Shown in pieces: positions 25,474 to 34,269 of a stretch of DNA of 47,873 nt. Every line of letters begins with the position of its first letter. Position 1 is the first letter of the stretch. The stretch spans positions 1 to 47,873 of the forward strand of contig JAIOHU010000187.1 in assembly GCA_019912845.1 (NCBI GenBank), written 5' to 3'. The notes beneath the pieces were generated by a model that ran no database searches, was not told the origin of the DNA, and saw only the letters and a program-made list of their open reading frames with translations. A program made the translations under genes and the position numbers. The DNA comes from a bacterium. Lineage in GTDB: Bacteria; Electryoneota; Electryoneia; Electryoneales; Electryoneaceae.

Positions 25474-25509
25474 TTTGGAAGAGTACTAATAATATTGAGG
25501 GGAATAGAG

Positions 25510-27705
25510 ATGGGCAACGATCATCATACTATCACAATTGGGCAGTTGGATATTGAGGGTCTTTATGGCGAACTCTCGCAAGCTGTCCAAAATGATAACA
25601 CAACATTCAGCGAATACAGCAATCAGACGCAAATTGGCTTGGATCAACTTCGTAAACAGACTAACTGGTTACGACTGAAAGATTTTGCCTCGATCACCCG
25701 AACTGATGAATCTGGTCATTTTGCTGAAATTGTTGTGGATAAAAGCCTGCTTGCAGAAAATGAGAACAATCCTGTGTTCAGAAGTTATCAGGAAGTGCTT
25801 GGTTATATACGTGATAATAAGAATATCTACGGCGTAAATACCGGATTTGGATCGAACCGGAAATTCCGACTTTCAAATGAAGCAGATACATTGAAGTTAT
25901 CCGCGAACATCCTCTATTCTCACGCGACGGGAGTAGGAAAACCATTTGCAGTGGATGTTGTACGTGGGATGATGTTGCTCCGTCTGAAAACCTTCGCTCA
26001 AGGGGTTTCTGGTGTTCATCCAAGACTACTGATACTCTTGCGTGATATGCTGAACAAGGGAGTGATTCCCTACATACCCGAAAAAGGTAGTGTGGGGTCA
26101 AGCGGTGATTTGTGCTCACTTTCGCATCTGTTCCTCGTGTTGCTGGGGAAGGGTAAGGCATGGCTGATTCCCAATGATTGTGAGGAGATGAAATACACTG
26201 GGGGCGAGGAGATACGTGATCCTCGTGGAATGACCTGGTATGAAGAAAATGAGCGTTTGGATCGACGTAAAACTGGCGATGTCAGCGTACTTCTGGATGG
26301 CAGGCAGGCGATGGAGCTTGCAGGGATCAAACCCCTAATGGTTGACGAACTCTTTCCCAAAGCGGGTCTTGCCCTTACCAACGGTGCAACCTCATCCGCT
26401 GCTATGCTTGCCCTCTCAACCTATGACGCAATTCAACTTTACCACATCGCCAATTTATCCGGTAGTTTAACTCACCAGGCGCAATTCGGGCATATGAGAG
26501 CATTTGAGTTGCCAGTTCATCTAATACGTCGGCAGAAAGGACAGCTCCTTACCGCTTTTGAACTGCAGAAATTTTTGAAGGATAGCACACTGACAGGACG
26601 TTGCTCTCTCATCGCCGAATCGCAGGATGACTACAGCATCCGAGCAATGCCTCAGGTTCACGGTGCAGTTTACAACGCCATTGAGCATGTGACCTTTGTT
26701 GCTGAAGCGGAGATTAATGCGGCTACTGATAATCCTCTCTTCTTCTCTGATCTGTTAAAAAATAAAGAAGAATTCTGGCATCAATTTGGAGTGGGTGAAA
26801 AAGCTGCCAGCGATCCCCTTGCCAGTAAAAATGCAAAATCCACACTTGAGACCACGCACTGCTCAGCAGCAAATTTCCATGGAGAACCTGTTGCCACAGC
26901 GGCTGACTATCTCAAACTGGCAGTGGCGGAACTGGCAAGTATTTCAGAACGTCGAATCCAACTTCTTCTCGATTCCAATCACAATCGCGGCTTACCTGCA
27001 AATCTCACCCTTGGTCAAGCTGGACTACATAGTGGATTTATGATCGCTCAATATGCAGCGGCGGGATTGGTTTCAGAGAATAAAGTGCTCGCGCATCCCT
27101 CTTCAGTCGACTCGATACCGACCTCTTCGAATGCGGAAGATCATGTTGCCATGGCAACAAATGCGGCTCGTCATCTGCGAATTGTTGTTCAAAATGTTGC
27201 TCATGTCCTGGCGATTGAACTGATCTGTGGCTTGCAGGCGTGTGATATTCGTACACGATATGCAGGGGGATATGTCGAACGGTCTACTTTGGCGAGATCG
27301 CACCAACTCGTCAACAAGACGAATAAAGAAGATCAACTTCCTATTACTCAATATGTGCAGAAATATATGGGTGAAGATAATCCACGGATGATGTTCCCGA
27401 ATTTTGTGGAAGAGGGTGATGTATCGGCTGCAGAAATACTGGATGTTTCATATCTGGTTTTGAGCCGAAGTGCCCAGCTCACCCGAAGCTATATCAGGGA
27501 TAACCTGCATATTCCTTTTATTATTCATGATGGTGAAATCGGTGAGGAGGAAAGGGCGGGTTCCGGCCCACAACAATTTTCGCCGACTGAAGCTAGTTTC
27601 AAGGAAGTTGAACCAACCTGGATGATTGAGACTGTCGCCAGAGCAATTAGAAATGGCTCTATTCTGAAAGTGCTCGGAAACGAGTGTGTGGATGAAAATC
27701 TTTGA
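25510..27705 (+). CDS. Aromatic amino acid ammonia-lyase/aminomutase family protein (HAL/PAL type, MIO enzyme)
   Basis: 731 aa, well above the about 510 aa of histidine ammonia-lyase. Family signatures from this start: YGVNTGFGS (catalytic Tyr, about 107), GSVGSSGDLCSLSHLF (prosthetic-group site, about 193-208), GLALTNGAT, QDDYSIRAMPQVHGA and EINAATDNPL. The MIO cofactor forms from an internal tripeptide, normally Ala-Ser-Gly; here it is Ser-Ser-Gly (about 197-199). Extra length comes from an N-terminal extension, an insertion after the MIO site and a C-terminal extension of about 80 residues. Substrate cannot be fixed from sequence: histidine, phenylalanine or tyrosine, or an aminomutase reaction, are possible. 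No other hut genes are adjacent. I prefer ATG 25510 (behind GAGGGGAA) to the TTG at 25495. Confidence 0.85.
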   Translation: MGNDHHTITIGQLDIEGLYGELSQAVQNDNTTFSEYSNQTQIGLDQLRKQTNWLRLKDFASITRTDESGHFAEIVVDKSLLAENENNPVFRSYQEVLGYIRDNKNIYGVNTGFGSNRKFRLSNEADTLKLSANILYSHATGVGKPFAVDVVRGMMLLRLKTFAQGVSGVHPRLLILLRDMLNKGVIPYIPEKGSVGSSGDLCSLSHLFLVLLGKGKAWLIPNDCEEMKYTGGEEIRDPRGMTWYEENERLDRRKTGDVSVLLDGRQAMELAGIKPLMVDELFPKAGLALTNGATSSAAMLALSTYDAIQLYHIANLSGSLTHQAQFGHMRAFELPVHLIRRQKGQLLTAFELQKFLKDSTLTGRCSLIAESQDDYSIRAMPQVHGAVYNAIEHVTFVAEAEINAATDNPLFFSDLLKNKEEFWHQFGVGEKAASDPLASKNAKSTLETTHCSAANFHGEPVATAADYLKLAVAELASISERRIQLLLDSNHNRGLPANLTLGQAGLHSGFMIAQYAAAGLVSENKVLAHPSSVDSIPTSSNAEDHVAMATNAARHLRIVVQNVAHVLAIELICGLQACDIRTRYAGGYVERSTLARSHQLVNKTNKEDQLPITQYVQKYMGEDNPRMMFPNFVEEGDVSAAEILDVSYLVLSRSAQLTRSYIRDNLHIPFIIHDGEIGEEERAGSGPQQFSPTEASFKEVEPTWMIETVARAIRNGSILKVLGNECVDENL

Positions 27706-27798
27706 GATTGGATAATTCTAATCAACTAGATCAGATGCTTTGCTTGTTGGCATTGGATTTTTCCAATGTTTAATATCTCTAGAAATGGATTCATTAGA

Positions 27799-27816
27799 CC
27801 CTGGATAAATCCAGGG
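27799..27816. repeat. Palindrome between ammonia-lyase and hemerythrin genes
   Basis: CCCTGGAT (27799-27806) and ATCCAGGG (27809-27816) are exact inverted copies separated by AA. It has no T-run. It could be an operator, or a relic of the dispersed repeat, whose outer arm is GGATCCAGG-like. Confidence 0.35.
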
Positions 27817-27877
27817 CCAATCAGCCTTACAAGGTGATTCAATCTACTAATAGTAAAGAAACGGGTGTGTGGTAATT

Positions 27878-28438
27878 ATGGATTTTGCCTGGGATGAAAC
27901 CATGAGTGTCGGTGTACGTGTTTTTGATGCTCAACACAAATACCTTGTCGCTCAGATACGGCAATTAAGCCATGCATTACGTGAGGGTTCTGGCGAAAAA
28001 GTGATCGAAAATATCCTCTCCCACCTGGCAGCATACACGAGTTTCCATTTCAAAACCGAAGAATCATACATGTTGAATTCCAAGTATCCCGAGCACCTTC
28101 AACATCAGGAGGAACACAATAAATTCAAGTATGACCTGGCAGTTTTAATCCAACGTCATCAGGATGGAGACAGGGTTGTAAATACAGATACCTATAATTT
28201 CCTGAGAGACTGGATTCTCTATCATATAAAGGATAAAGAAGGTGGGCATGACAGCAGGCTGGGAAAGTATCTCATTGATAATGGGCATGTCAAACTGACC
28301 ACTCATCCAAAAGCGGAAGAGGTCATTCCTCCCCATCTGGCAGAAGATGCACTTGATCCTGAAAGTCTGGATCAAACCCCAGATGATACTGAGGATAAGG
28401 ATACGGAAGATGAGTCTGAGAGAGGAAAAGAGGAGTGA
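27878..28438 (+). CDS. Bacteriohemerythrin
   Basis: 186 aa, soluble, a four-helix bundle that binds O2 at a non-haem di-iron site. Ligands visible: H20 (DAQHKYL), H57 and E61 (HFKTEE), H76 and H80 (HQEEH), H116 (WILYHI). The seventh ligand, normally Asp five residues after the last His, is Glu (E121) here; alternatives are D119 or D125. Typical length is about 135 aa. A C-terminal acidic tail of about 50 residues (DPESLDQTPDDTEDKDTEDE...) is extra and probably disordered. ATG at 27878 places WDETMSVGV at the usual position; GTG at 27869 would add three residues. Confidence 0.9.
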   Translation: MDFAWDETMSVGVRVFDAQHKYLVAQIRQLSHALREGSGEKVIENILSHLAAYTSFHFKTEESYMLNSKYPEHLQHQEEHNKFKYDLAVLIQRHQDGDRVVNTDTYNFLRDWILYHIKDKEGGHDSRLGKYLIDNGHVKLTTHPKAEEVIPPHLAEDALDPESLDQTPDDTEDKDTEDESERGKEE

Positions 28439-28504
28439 AGATTAATGATTAGAGTGAAGGGTTTCCAGAATAAACAGAACGGTCGTTCTATAGCATTTTA
28501 CCCT

Positions 28505-30391
28505 TTAATATCCGTTCTCACGCAGCCAGAGTTCGAGCATTCCGAGGTTCCAGAGTGTAAAACCGAAGTCTCCAACTCTCTCGGCGTGTGCTTGCAACAT
28601 CTTCTGGACGCCTGGTTCATCGATGAAATTATTTTCCGCTGAACGTGAATCGGTAAATAGATTCCTCCAGTAAGAATTCCATTCATTGCCAATCCATTCA
28701 AACACAGGTACCCTGAATCCATATTTTCCTTTTTGTACTTCCAGACCGGGCATTTCATCTTTTGCCAACTTCCAGAGCAATCCCTTTCTCTGTCCATTCA
28801 ACATGCGCATTTTTGTGGGAATCTTCACCGCATATTCCCAGAGTTGCTGATCGAGGAACGGACTTCTGGCTTCGAGGCTGTGTGTCATTGTTGCATTATC
28901 AACTTTTACCAGGTAATCGCCCGGTAACATAAAATGAGCGTCATGCCACATCTGACGTTCCACTTCACTGTCAGCCGGAAGTCTGTCGAAGAGGAGGTGC
29001 ATATCGGTGATTGGATCGGTTTCCTGGAGGTGATGGCGCATTGGTTCTGCCAGAATAGTAAATCGCTCGTATTCCTCCCAAACCAATTCAGGGGAGAGAA
29101 CCCCGAGTGCACCATCAACAATCAACCGACTTAAGGTTTCTCCTCTGGCTGCCAGGTGACCCAATTTTCCTGGTATATTGCTCATCACCGAAGAAACTTT
29201 ATGCAGAAAACGACCGCCGTTGATTCCAATCATAGAACGTAATCGATCAGTTGTTTGCAGATTCGTGGCACGTAAATAACCTGCGAAAAGTTCATCTCCT
29301 CCATCACCAGTCAATGCAACAGTTACATGCTGTCTTGCCAGTTGAGCGACAAGCATAGAGGGAAGAATTGAGGAGTCGCCGAATGGTTCACTGGTATGTC
29401 GTGCAATTTGTGTCAATAGATCGGTGTTTTTGGGGTCAGCCTGTAAGGTGGTGTGCTCGGTACCCAGGTATTTTGCAATTTGGGAAGCGAGATTTGATTC
29501 GTCATAGGGGTGATCTTCAAATGCGATGGTGTATGTGTGTACCTTTTCCAACGATTCTTTCATCGCCCAGGCTACCAACCTGCTGTCAACCCCACCGCTA
29601 AGAAAAGCACCAAGCGGAACATCGCTGAACAACCTTTTCTCTACAGCCTCGAGGAGGAGGTCCTTAATCTTCGACTGCACGATCGCAACGGGTTCATCAA
29701 GTTTTGGTTCTGGTTTAAAACTCCAATAGCACTGAGGAGTTGAGTCACTATCCTTCTCAAATACCTGGAAGTGTGCGGGAGGTAGTTTTCGCACTCCATT
29801 AGTGATACATGTGTATTCAGGAATAAAACGAAACGCCATCAAGTTGAGTACAGCCTGTCGGTTCAGCTCCAGTTTTTCTGGAACTCCTCTCTGCAACGCC
29901 GGAAGTGTCGATGCAAAAACAAGTCTGCCCTCATTCTCGTAAATGAATAACGGTTTTTGTCCGTGACGGTCCCTTGCGAGGATCAGACGTTTTCTTTTGT
30001 TGTCCCACAGTGCAAATGCAAACATCCCCGTTATTTTTTGCAGTAAATCGGATTCTCCCCACTCTTCGTACCCATGGATCAAAACTTCACTGTCGGTATT
30101 TGAGGTGAAAATGTGACCGGCATTTACCAGTTCATCTCTTAGAGGTTGAAAATTATAAATCTCTCCATTAAAAATTAAATAGATATCGCCAGATTCGTTC
30201 GTCATGGGTTGATGCCCACTCGGGCTTAAATCGATAATGCTCAGACGTCGATGCACCATCCCCCATCCCTCACCGATCTCGATGCCGTAATCATCGGGGC
30301 CACGAGTCTCCATACGGTTGCCCATGGACATCAACGTATCCCTGGTAATCGCCTCTCTATTCCACGTTATAATACCGGCAATACCGCACAT
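28505..30391 (-). CDS. asnB: Asparagine synthase (glutamine-hydrolysing) family protein
   Basis: 628 aa. The N-terminal class II glutamine amidotransferase begins MCGIAGI with nucleophile Cys2, followed by RGPDDYG, HRRLSIIDLS and FNGEIYN. The synthase domain has the PP-loop GAFLSGGVDSRLVAWAM (about 255-271) and LTGDGGDELFAGY. It converts aspartate and glutamine to asparagine, or amidates another carboxylate. In polysaccharide clusters such proteins often amidate uronic acids or act in capsule synthesis, and a glycosyltransferase and a second homolog lie directly upstream on the other strand. ATG at 30389-30391 lies behind GGAG. Gene-symbol use is by family. Confidence 0.88.
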   Translation of the reverse strand: MCGIAGIITWNREAITRDTLMSMGNRMETRGPDDYGIEIGEGWGMVHRRLSIIDLSPSGHQPMTNESGDIYLIFNGEIYNFQPLRDELVNAGHIFTSNTDSEVLIHGYEEWGESDLLQKITGMFAFALWDNKRKRLILARDRHGQKPLFIYENEGRLVFASTLPALQRGVPEKLELNRQAVLNLMAFRFIPEYTCITNGVRKLPPAHFQVFEKDSDSTPQCYWSFKPEPKLDEPVAIVQSKIKDLLLEAVEKRLFSDVPLGAFLSGGVDSRLVAWAMKESLEKVHTYTIAFEDHPYDESNLASQIAKYLGTEHTTLQADPKNTDLLTQIARHTSEPFGDSSILPSMLVAQLARQHVTVALTGDGGDELFAGYLRATNLQTTDRLRSMIGINGGRFLHKVSSVMSNIPGKLGHLAARGETLSRLIVDGALGVLSPELVWEEYERFTILAEPMRHHLQETDPITDMHLLFDRLPADSEVERQMWHDAHFMLPGDYLVKVDNATMTHSLEARSPFLDQQLWEYAVKIPTKMRMLNGQRKGLLWKLAKDEMPGLEVQKGKYGFRVPVFEWIGNEWNSYWRNLFTDSRSAENNFIDEPGVQKMLQAHAERVGDFGFTLWNLGMLELWLRENGY

Positions 30392-30629
30392 AATTTGCTG
30401 AACTCCTTGATTGACTTATCTTTGAGGAATCGGAAAGATGCGATGATATCAACGGTAAAACAAGATGCATCTCTAATTCGATTCTAAAATATTCTTGAAT
30501 AAATAGCTTGAACCAATATGATAGAGGAGTCAGTGAATGGAATGTTGTAAGCAATTGCTCGGGTGTATGAGTACCATTATCTTCCAAAGTTAATTCAGAT
30601 ATTGAAAACACGCAGGTGATCAAAACACA
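30392..30629. promoter_or_regulatory. Divergent promoter region between asnB-like and glycosyltransferase genes
   Basis: 238 bases between two outward-reading starts. AT-rich with no gene. Promoters for both directions must lie here, but I cannot name the boxes. Confidence 0.4.
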
Positions 30630-31778
30630 ATGTCTCACATTTGCCATATAGCCACAGCACACAAAGCTTTCGATACACGTATTTTCGTACGTGAATGCAG
30701 ATCTTTACAGCAAGCAGGATATAGAATCACTCTTATCATTCCTCATGACAAAGAGGAAGTTGTGGATGGCGTCCACATTATCCCAATTGAATATCCTGTA
30801 GGATTTTTGCAACGACGTTTCCTGGCAGCCAGGAAGGCTGCCGTGATTGCGCAAAGCATAGACTGCGATGCGTACCATTTTCATGATCCGGATTTGCTTC
30901 CAGTGATGAGGAAGGTTGCACGTAAGACTGGGAGACCAGTCATCTGGGATGCGCATGAAAATTACTATACGACAATTGCATTTTATAATCCTTTCAAAGT
31001 TCCAATCGTCAGTCGATTAGCCGCTCGTTATTTCAATTATATGGAATTAGCAGCATGCCGTAAAGATTTTGCAGGTGTGGTGACGATTAACGATATTATG
31101 GCAAAACGTTATCGAGATATTGGAGTTCGAACAGCATCGGTTGGAAATTTCCCTGAACTTGAAGCCTTTTCTTATCCACCTTCCGTCGCTAAATCAGATG
31201 TTCCCTTATTTGTAATGGCAGGGACGATTTGGAGTGCGAATATGCCTCATATTATTGCTGAAGCATTCGCTGAGGTACGTCAGAAATTTAGTTGCAAGTT
31301 AGCTTTTTGGGGAAGATTTGATGATGTTGACCCGAAAGAACTGGTTAAGATAGCACGAAGTAAGGGTGCTCCGGAGGAAGATGTGAGAGCAGAGGGTCCC
31401 TTTCCTCGTGATGTACTTGTGAACGAATTACTTCCTACTGCCTGGGCGGGTTGCGTACTATTTGACAACAGCGATTACAACAACCGTGTCGGTCAGCCAA
31501 ATCGATTTTTTGAACTTTGGGCGAACGGTGTTTCAGCAATCGTCTCAGAGAAAACACTTGTTGCAAAACAGGTGGAGGAAATTGGAGGAGGGCTGGTCAT
31601 GGATAATTCAGTTTCATCACTTGCAAATGCATTTGAGCGGATCATTCTCGAAGCGAACTTAGCAGATAAACTTGGACTAGCTGGACGAAAAGCTATAGAA
31701 TCCAAGTTTAACTGGGATGTAAACTTTAACGAATTGCTTAAACTCTATCATGATTTGGGATTAACCCCAGAGAACTAA
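30630..31778 (+). CDS. Glycosyltransferase, GT-B fold (GT4-like)
   Basis: 382 aa. The N-terminal MSHICHIATAHKAFDTRIFVRECRSLQQAGYRITLI is typical of GT4 enzymes that act in O-antigen or capsule assembly, with HFHDPDLLPVM and VIWDAHENYYTT motifs. The C-terminal half contains FVMAGTIWSANMPHIIAEAF, LAFWGRFDDVDPKEL and GQPNRFFELWANGVSAIV, the last being the nucleotide-sugar E-x7-E-like region. No membrane segments. It is followed by a second asparagine-synthase homolog 17 bases after its stop, so these two are an operon. Confidence 0.87.
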   Translation: MSHICHIATAHKAFDTRIFVRECRSLQQAGYRITLIIPHDKEEVVDGVHIIPIEYPVGFLQRRFLAARKAAVIAQSIDCDAYHFHDPDLLPVMRKVARKTGRPVIWDAHENYYTTIAFYNPFKVPIVSRLAARYFNYMELAACRKDFAGVVTINDIMAKRYRDIGVRTASVGNFPELEAFSYPPSVAKSDVPLFVMAGTIWSANMPHIIAEAFAEVRQKFSCKLAFWGRFDDVDPKELVKIARSKGAPEEDVRAEGPFPRDVLVNELLPTAWAGCVLFDNSDYNNRVGQPNRFFELWANGVSAIVSEKTLVAKQVEEIGGGLVMDNSVSSLANAFERIILEANLADKLGLAGRKAIESKFNWDVNFNELLKLYHDLGLTPEN

Positions 31779-31795
31779 TTAGTCAGAGGTTTGAT

Positions 31796-33688
31796 TTGTG
31801 CGGATTAGCAGCAATATTGAAAAAAGCTGATACTGAGCTATCACCAGCGATTATCCAGAATATGACTGATCTTGTGAGTCATCGGGGTCCGGATGATCAG
31901 GATGTGAGATTCTATACGCTTGATGCAAATGGCGACCACTCAGTGAGTGACCATGCCAATTCACCATGGACTGTAGCACTTGGTCATAGACGTTTGTCAA
32001 TCCTTGATCTTTCAGAAGCGGGACGTCAACCCATGCAGTACCGCAAAAATCTCTGGATGATCTTCAATGGCGAAGTTTATAATTTTGTAGAATTGCGTGA
32101 AGAACTGGAAAAACTTGGACACGAGTTTCATACTGGCACCGATACAGAAGTGATTCTGGCAGCATACGATCAATGGGGTACAGACTGTTTCGCACGTTTT
32201 CATGGTATGTGGGGGATCATAATCCTGGATGTGCTAAAAAAGGAGATCATTCTCTGCCGAGACCGTATGGGTATCAAGCCCCTCTACTGGTGGAAACGTG
32301 GCGATATCTTAGCAATAACCAGCGAGATCAAACAATTCCTGGAAGTACCCGGATTTGAAGCTTCCATTGATATAAACACCGCAAGGGAATTTCTTCTCAC
32401 CGGTTATGAAGAGCCCAGACAGTCCTTCTTTCAGGGAGTACATCCCGTTCCGGCAGGCACCTTTCTTTCAATTTCCCTGAACTCTCTGATTCCAAGCGAG
32501 CCAGTATCATATTGGAATCCAGAACAAATAACTCCAGCCATTTTTGACCCAAAAGAAGCGGGACGTGAATTTGTTCGTGAGTTTCGTAACAGCGTACGTT
32601 TTCATCTTCGTAGTGATGTGCCGGTTGGTTGTGCTTTGAGTGGAGGGTTGGATTCCTCCAGTATTGCGGTTATGGTGGACGATATTCAACGCGATAAAGG
32701 AAAATTGCACACTTTCAGCTCTGTTTTCCCCGGTGATCCCATCGACGAATCAGAATATATTGACGCTGTCAGTGCTCAGATAACCTCCTCCCCTCACGCC
32801 GTGACCCCGAGTTCCTCCCAATTTATGGCAGACATGAATGATCTGATTTGGGCGATGGATGAACCTTTCCCTAGCTTTTCCATGTATGCCTCTTACGAGG
32901 TCGCACGGCTTACTCGCGGAAATGGTGTTCCTGTAACATTGAACGGTCAGGGTGGTGATGAACTTTTCACCGGCTATTGGCAGTCCTACTTTCTGCATCT
33001 CTATCGTCAGTTTCAGCAGGGTCATTATTTTAATGTTTTAGGGAATTTTGTCGGAGCGATGTTGCCCAGTGGGAACAGTGAGATGATTCGTCAGACCCCA
33101 ATCATGTACAAAAGATATCGCACAAGGTCGAACCCATCCTCAACCGCGCCCCTCTTGCAAATGCCGGAAGCAACAGGGCAGAATCCCCTCCAGAAAATCA
33201 TGAAAATGGATGATCAAGCGAGACGGGTGTATGAGGTTCGTGAGCTGCACCTTCCCAGGTTGCTGAAATGGGATGATCGGATTTCCATGAACTTTTCTGT
33301 GGAGGGACGTTATCCCTTCCTTGACCATAAAGTGATTGAATTGTGTCTTTCGTTCCACCCTTCGGTGCTTTATACGAGGGGTTGGGTGAAACTGCCGTTA
33401 CGTCTGGGGATGAGCCATCGTCTCCCGAAAAAAGTAATCCAGAGACGAACCAAATTTGGCTTCCTGACACCTATGGAACGTTGGATGAGCGGCCCGCTGG
33501 CACCCATGTTAAAGGAATGGAGCAACCAGGACCACGCAGTGTGGCAACTGGTGGATAAAAATAAAACACAAAAACTGACTGAGAGCATGAAAATCCCGGG
33601 AGCCAACCAGATTCACAACTGCGAAACACTATTTCGTATTTTCCTGTTCGATAGATGGATGGAACGGTTTGGGGTTGCTTTGTCGTAA
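31796..33688 (+). CDS. Asparagine synthase (glutamine-hydrolysing) family protein, second copy
   Basis: 630 aa. The start is TTG at 31796: the next codon must be the catalytic Cys2 (M-C-G-L-A-A), and an AGAGG ribosome site precedes it, so the unusual start is well supported. Amidotransferase motifs are SHRGPDDQDV, GHRRLSILDLSEAG and FNGEVYNF; the synthase PP-loop is GCALSGGLDSSSIAVM, with LNGQGGDELFTGYW. It is clearly diverged from the copy at 28505, with distinct insertions, so not a recent duplicate. Likely works with the preceding glycosyltransferase. Confidence 0.88.
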   Translation: MCGLAAILKKADTELSPAIIQNMTDLVSHRGPDDQDVRFYTLDANGDHSVSDHANSPWTVALGHRRLSILDLSEAGRQPMQYRKNLWMIFNGEVYNFVELREELEKLGHEFHTGTDTEVILAAYDQWGTDCFARFHGMWGIIILDVLKKEIILCRDRMGIKPLYWWKRGDILAITSEIKQFLEVPGFEASIDINTAREFLLTGYEEPRQSFFQGVHPVPAGTFLSISLNSLIPSEPVSYWNPEQITPAIFDPKEAGREFVREFRNSVRFHLRSDVPVGCALSGGLDSSSIAVMVDDIQRDKGKLHTFSSVFPGDPIDESEYIDAVSAQITSSPHAVTPSSSQFMADMNDLIWAMDEPFPSFSMYASYEVARLTRGNGVPVTLNGQGGDELFTGYWQSYFLHLYRQFQQGHYFNVLGNFVGAMLPSGNSEMIRQTPIMYKRYRTRSNPSSTAPLLQMPEATGQNPLQKIMKMDDQARRVYEVRELHLPRLLKWDDRISMNFSVEGRYPFLDHKVIELCLSFHPSVLYTRGWVKLPLRLGMSHRLPKKVIQRRTKFGFLTPMERWMSGPLAPMLKEWSNQDHAVWQLVDKNKTQKLTESMKIPGANQIHNCETLFRIFLFDRWMERFGVALS

Positions 33689-33894
33689 CTTTTAGTCAAG
33701 ATCATATCCATTACCAGAGGGACAGTTACAATTAATGCGATAGTCAAAGTATTTCGTTTCTCTAAAGGATTATCCGATCGCGCATCATCGCGGTGATGCG
33801 TTGGACCGGGATCCAGGAAGGTAAAAATCAGGCTTCAGGAGCATTTGGACACTTGAAAAGCCCCTTAAACCTTATTTACTTACGCTGATCTTTT
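33689..33894. other. Intergenic region with a divergent repeat hairpin
   Basis: 206 bases before tRNA-Arg. The only structure is the repeat copy at 33781-33821. TTGAAA (33853-33858) with AT-rich DNA 17 bases later may be the tRNA promoter. Confidence 0.35.
33781..33821 (+). repeat. Divergent copy of the dispersed repeat
   Basis: CGCATCA (33781-33787) and TGATGCG (33794-33800) form a 7-bp stem, followed by GTTGGACCGGGATCCAGG. The outer arm and order match the other copies. Confidence 0.6.
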
Positions 33895-33978
<84 letters not shown>

Positions 33979-34016
33979 CAATGACTTACAAACTATAATT
34001 CCTTCCAGAACTGAAA

Positions 34017-34037
34017 ATGGTACACTGGTGGTACACT
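34017..34037 (+). repeat. Terminal direct repeat, left copy
   Basis: Two GGTACACT units with 11-base phasing. A near-identical copy (20 of 21 bases) lies at 41653-41673, 115 bases before attR. Presence at both ends suggests integrase arm-type binding sites. Confidence 0.65.
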
Positions 34038-34085
34038 AAATTTCAATAAATCCCTAAAACAATAATCTTCTAAAATCCTGCGAAT

Positions 34086-34110
34086 CACCCTGAAAATGGG
34101 TGTTTTTTAT
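34086..34110 (+). terminator. Rho-independent terminator inside the left end
   Basis: CACCC - TGAAAAT - GGGTG followed by TTTTTTATTTTA. It could stop tRNA-Arg transcription from running into the integrase gene. Confidence 0.65.
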
Positions 34111-34269
34111 TTTATGGTGTACCGTGAATGTACCATATCGACTATGGATGGTTGTTAAATACAGTAATAACAAATAGATGTAACAGTTTCTCCGGTGATT
34201 AATAATCCGTTGTTGACTTTTGCTGTGCGTTATTGTACCTTGTTGAAGCACACACACAAGGAGGCAATC

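Noticed and set aside
16971-33821. The repeated CGTCAT...CCAG elements as a CRISPR array
   Set aside because: Copies are scattered over tens of kilobases, vary in sequence and orientation, and have no regular spacers or cas genes nearby.
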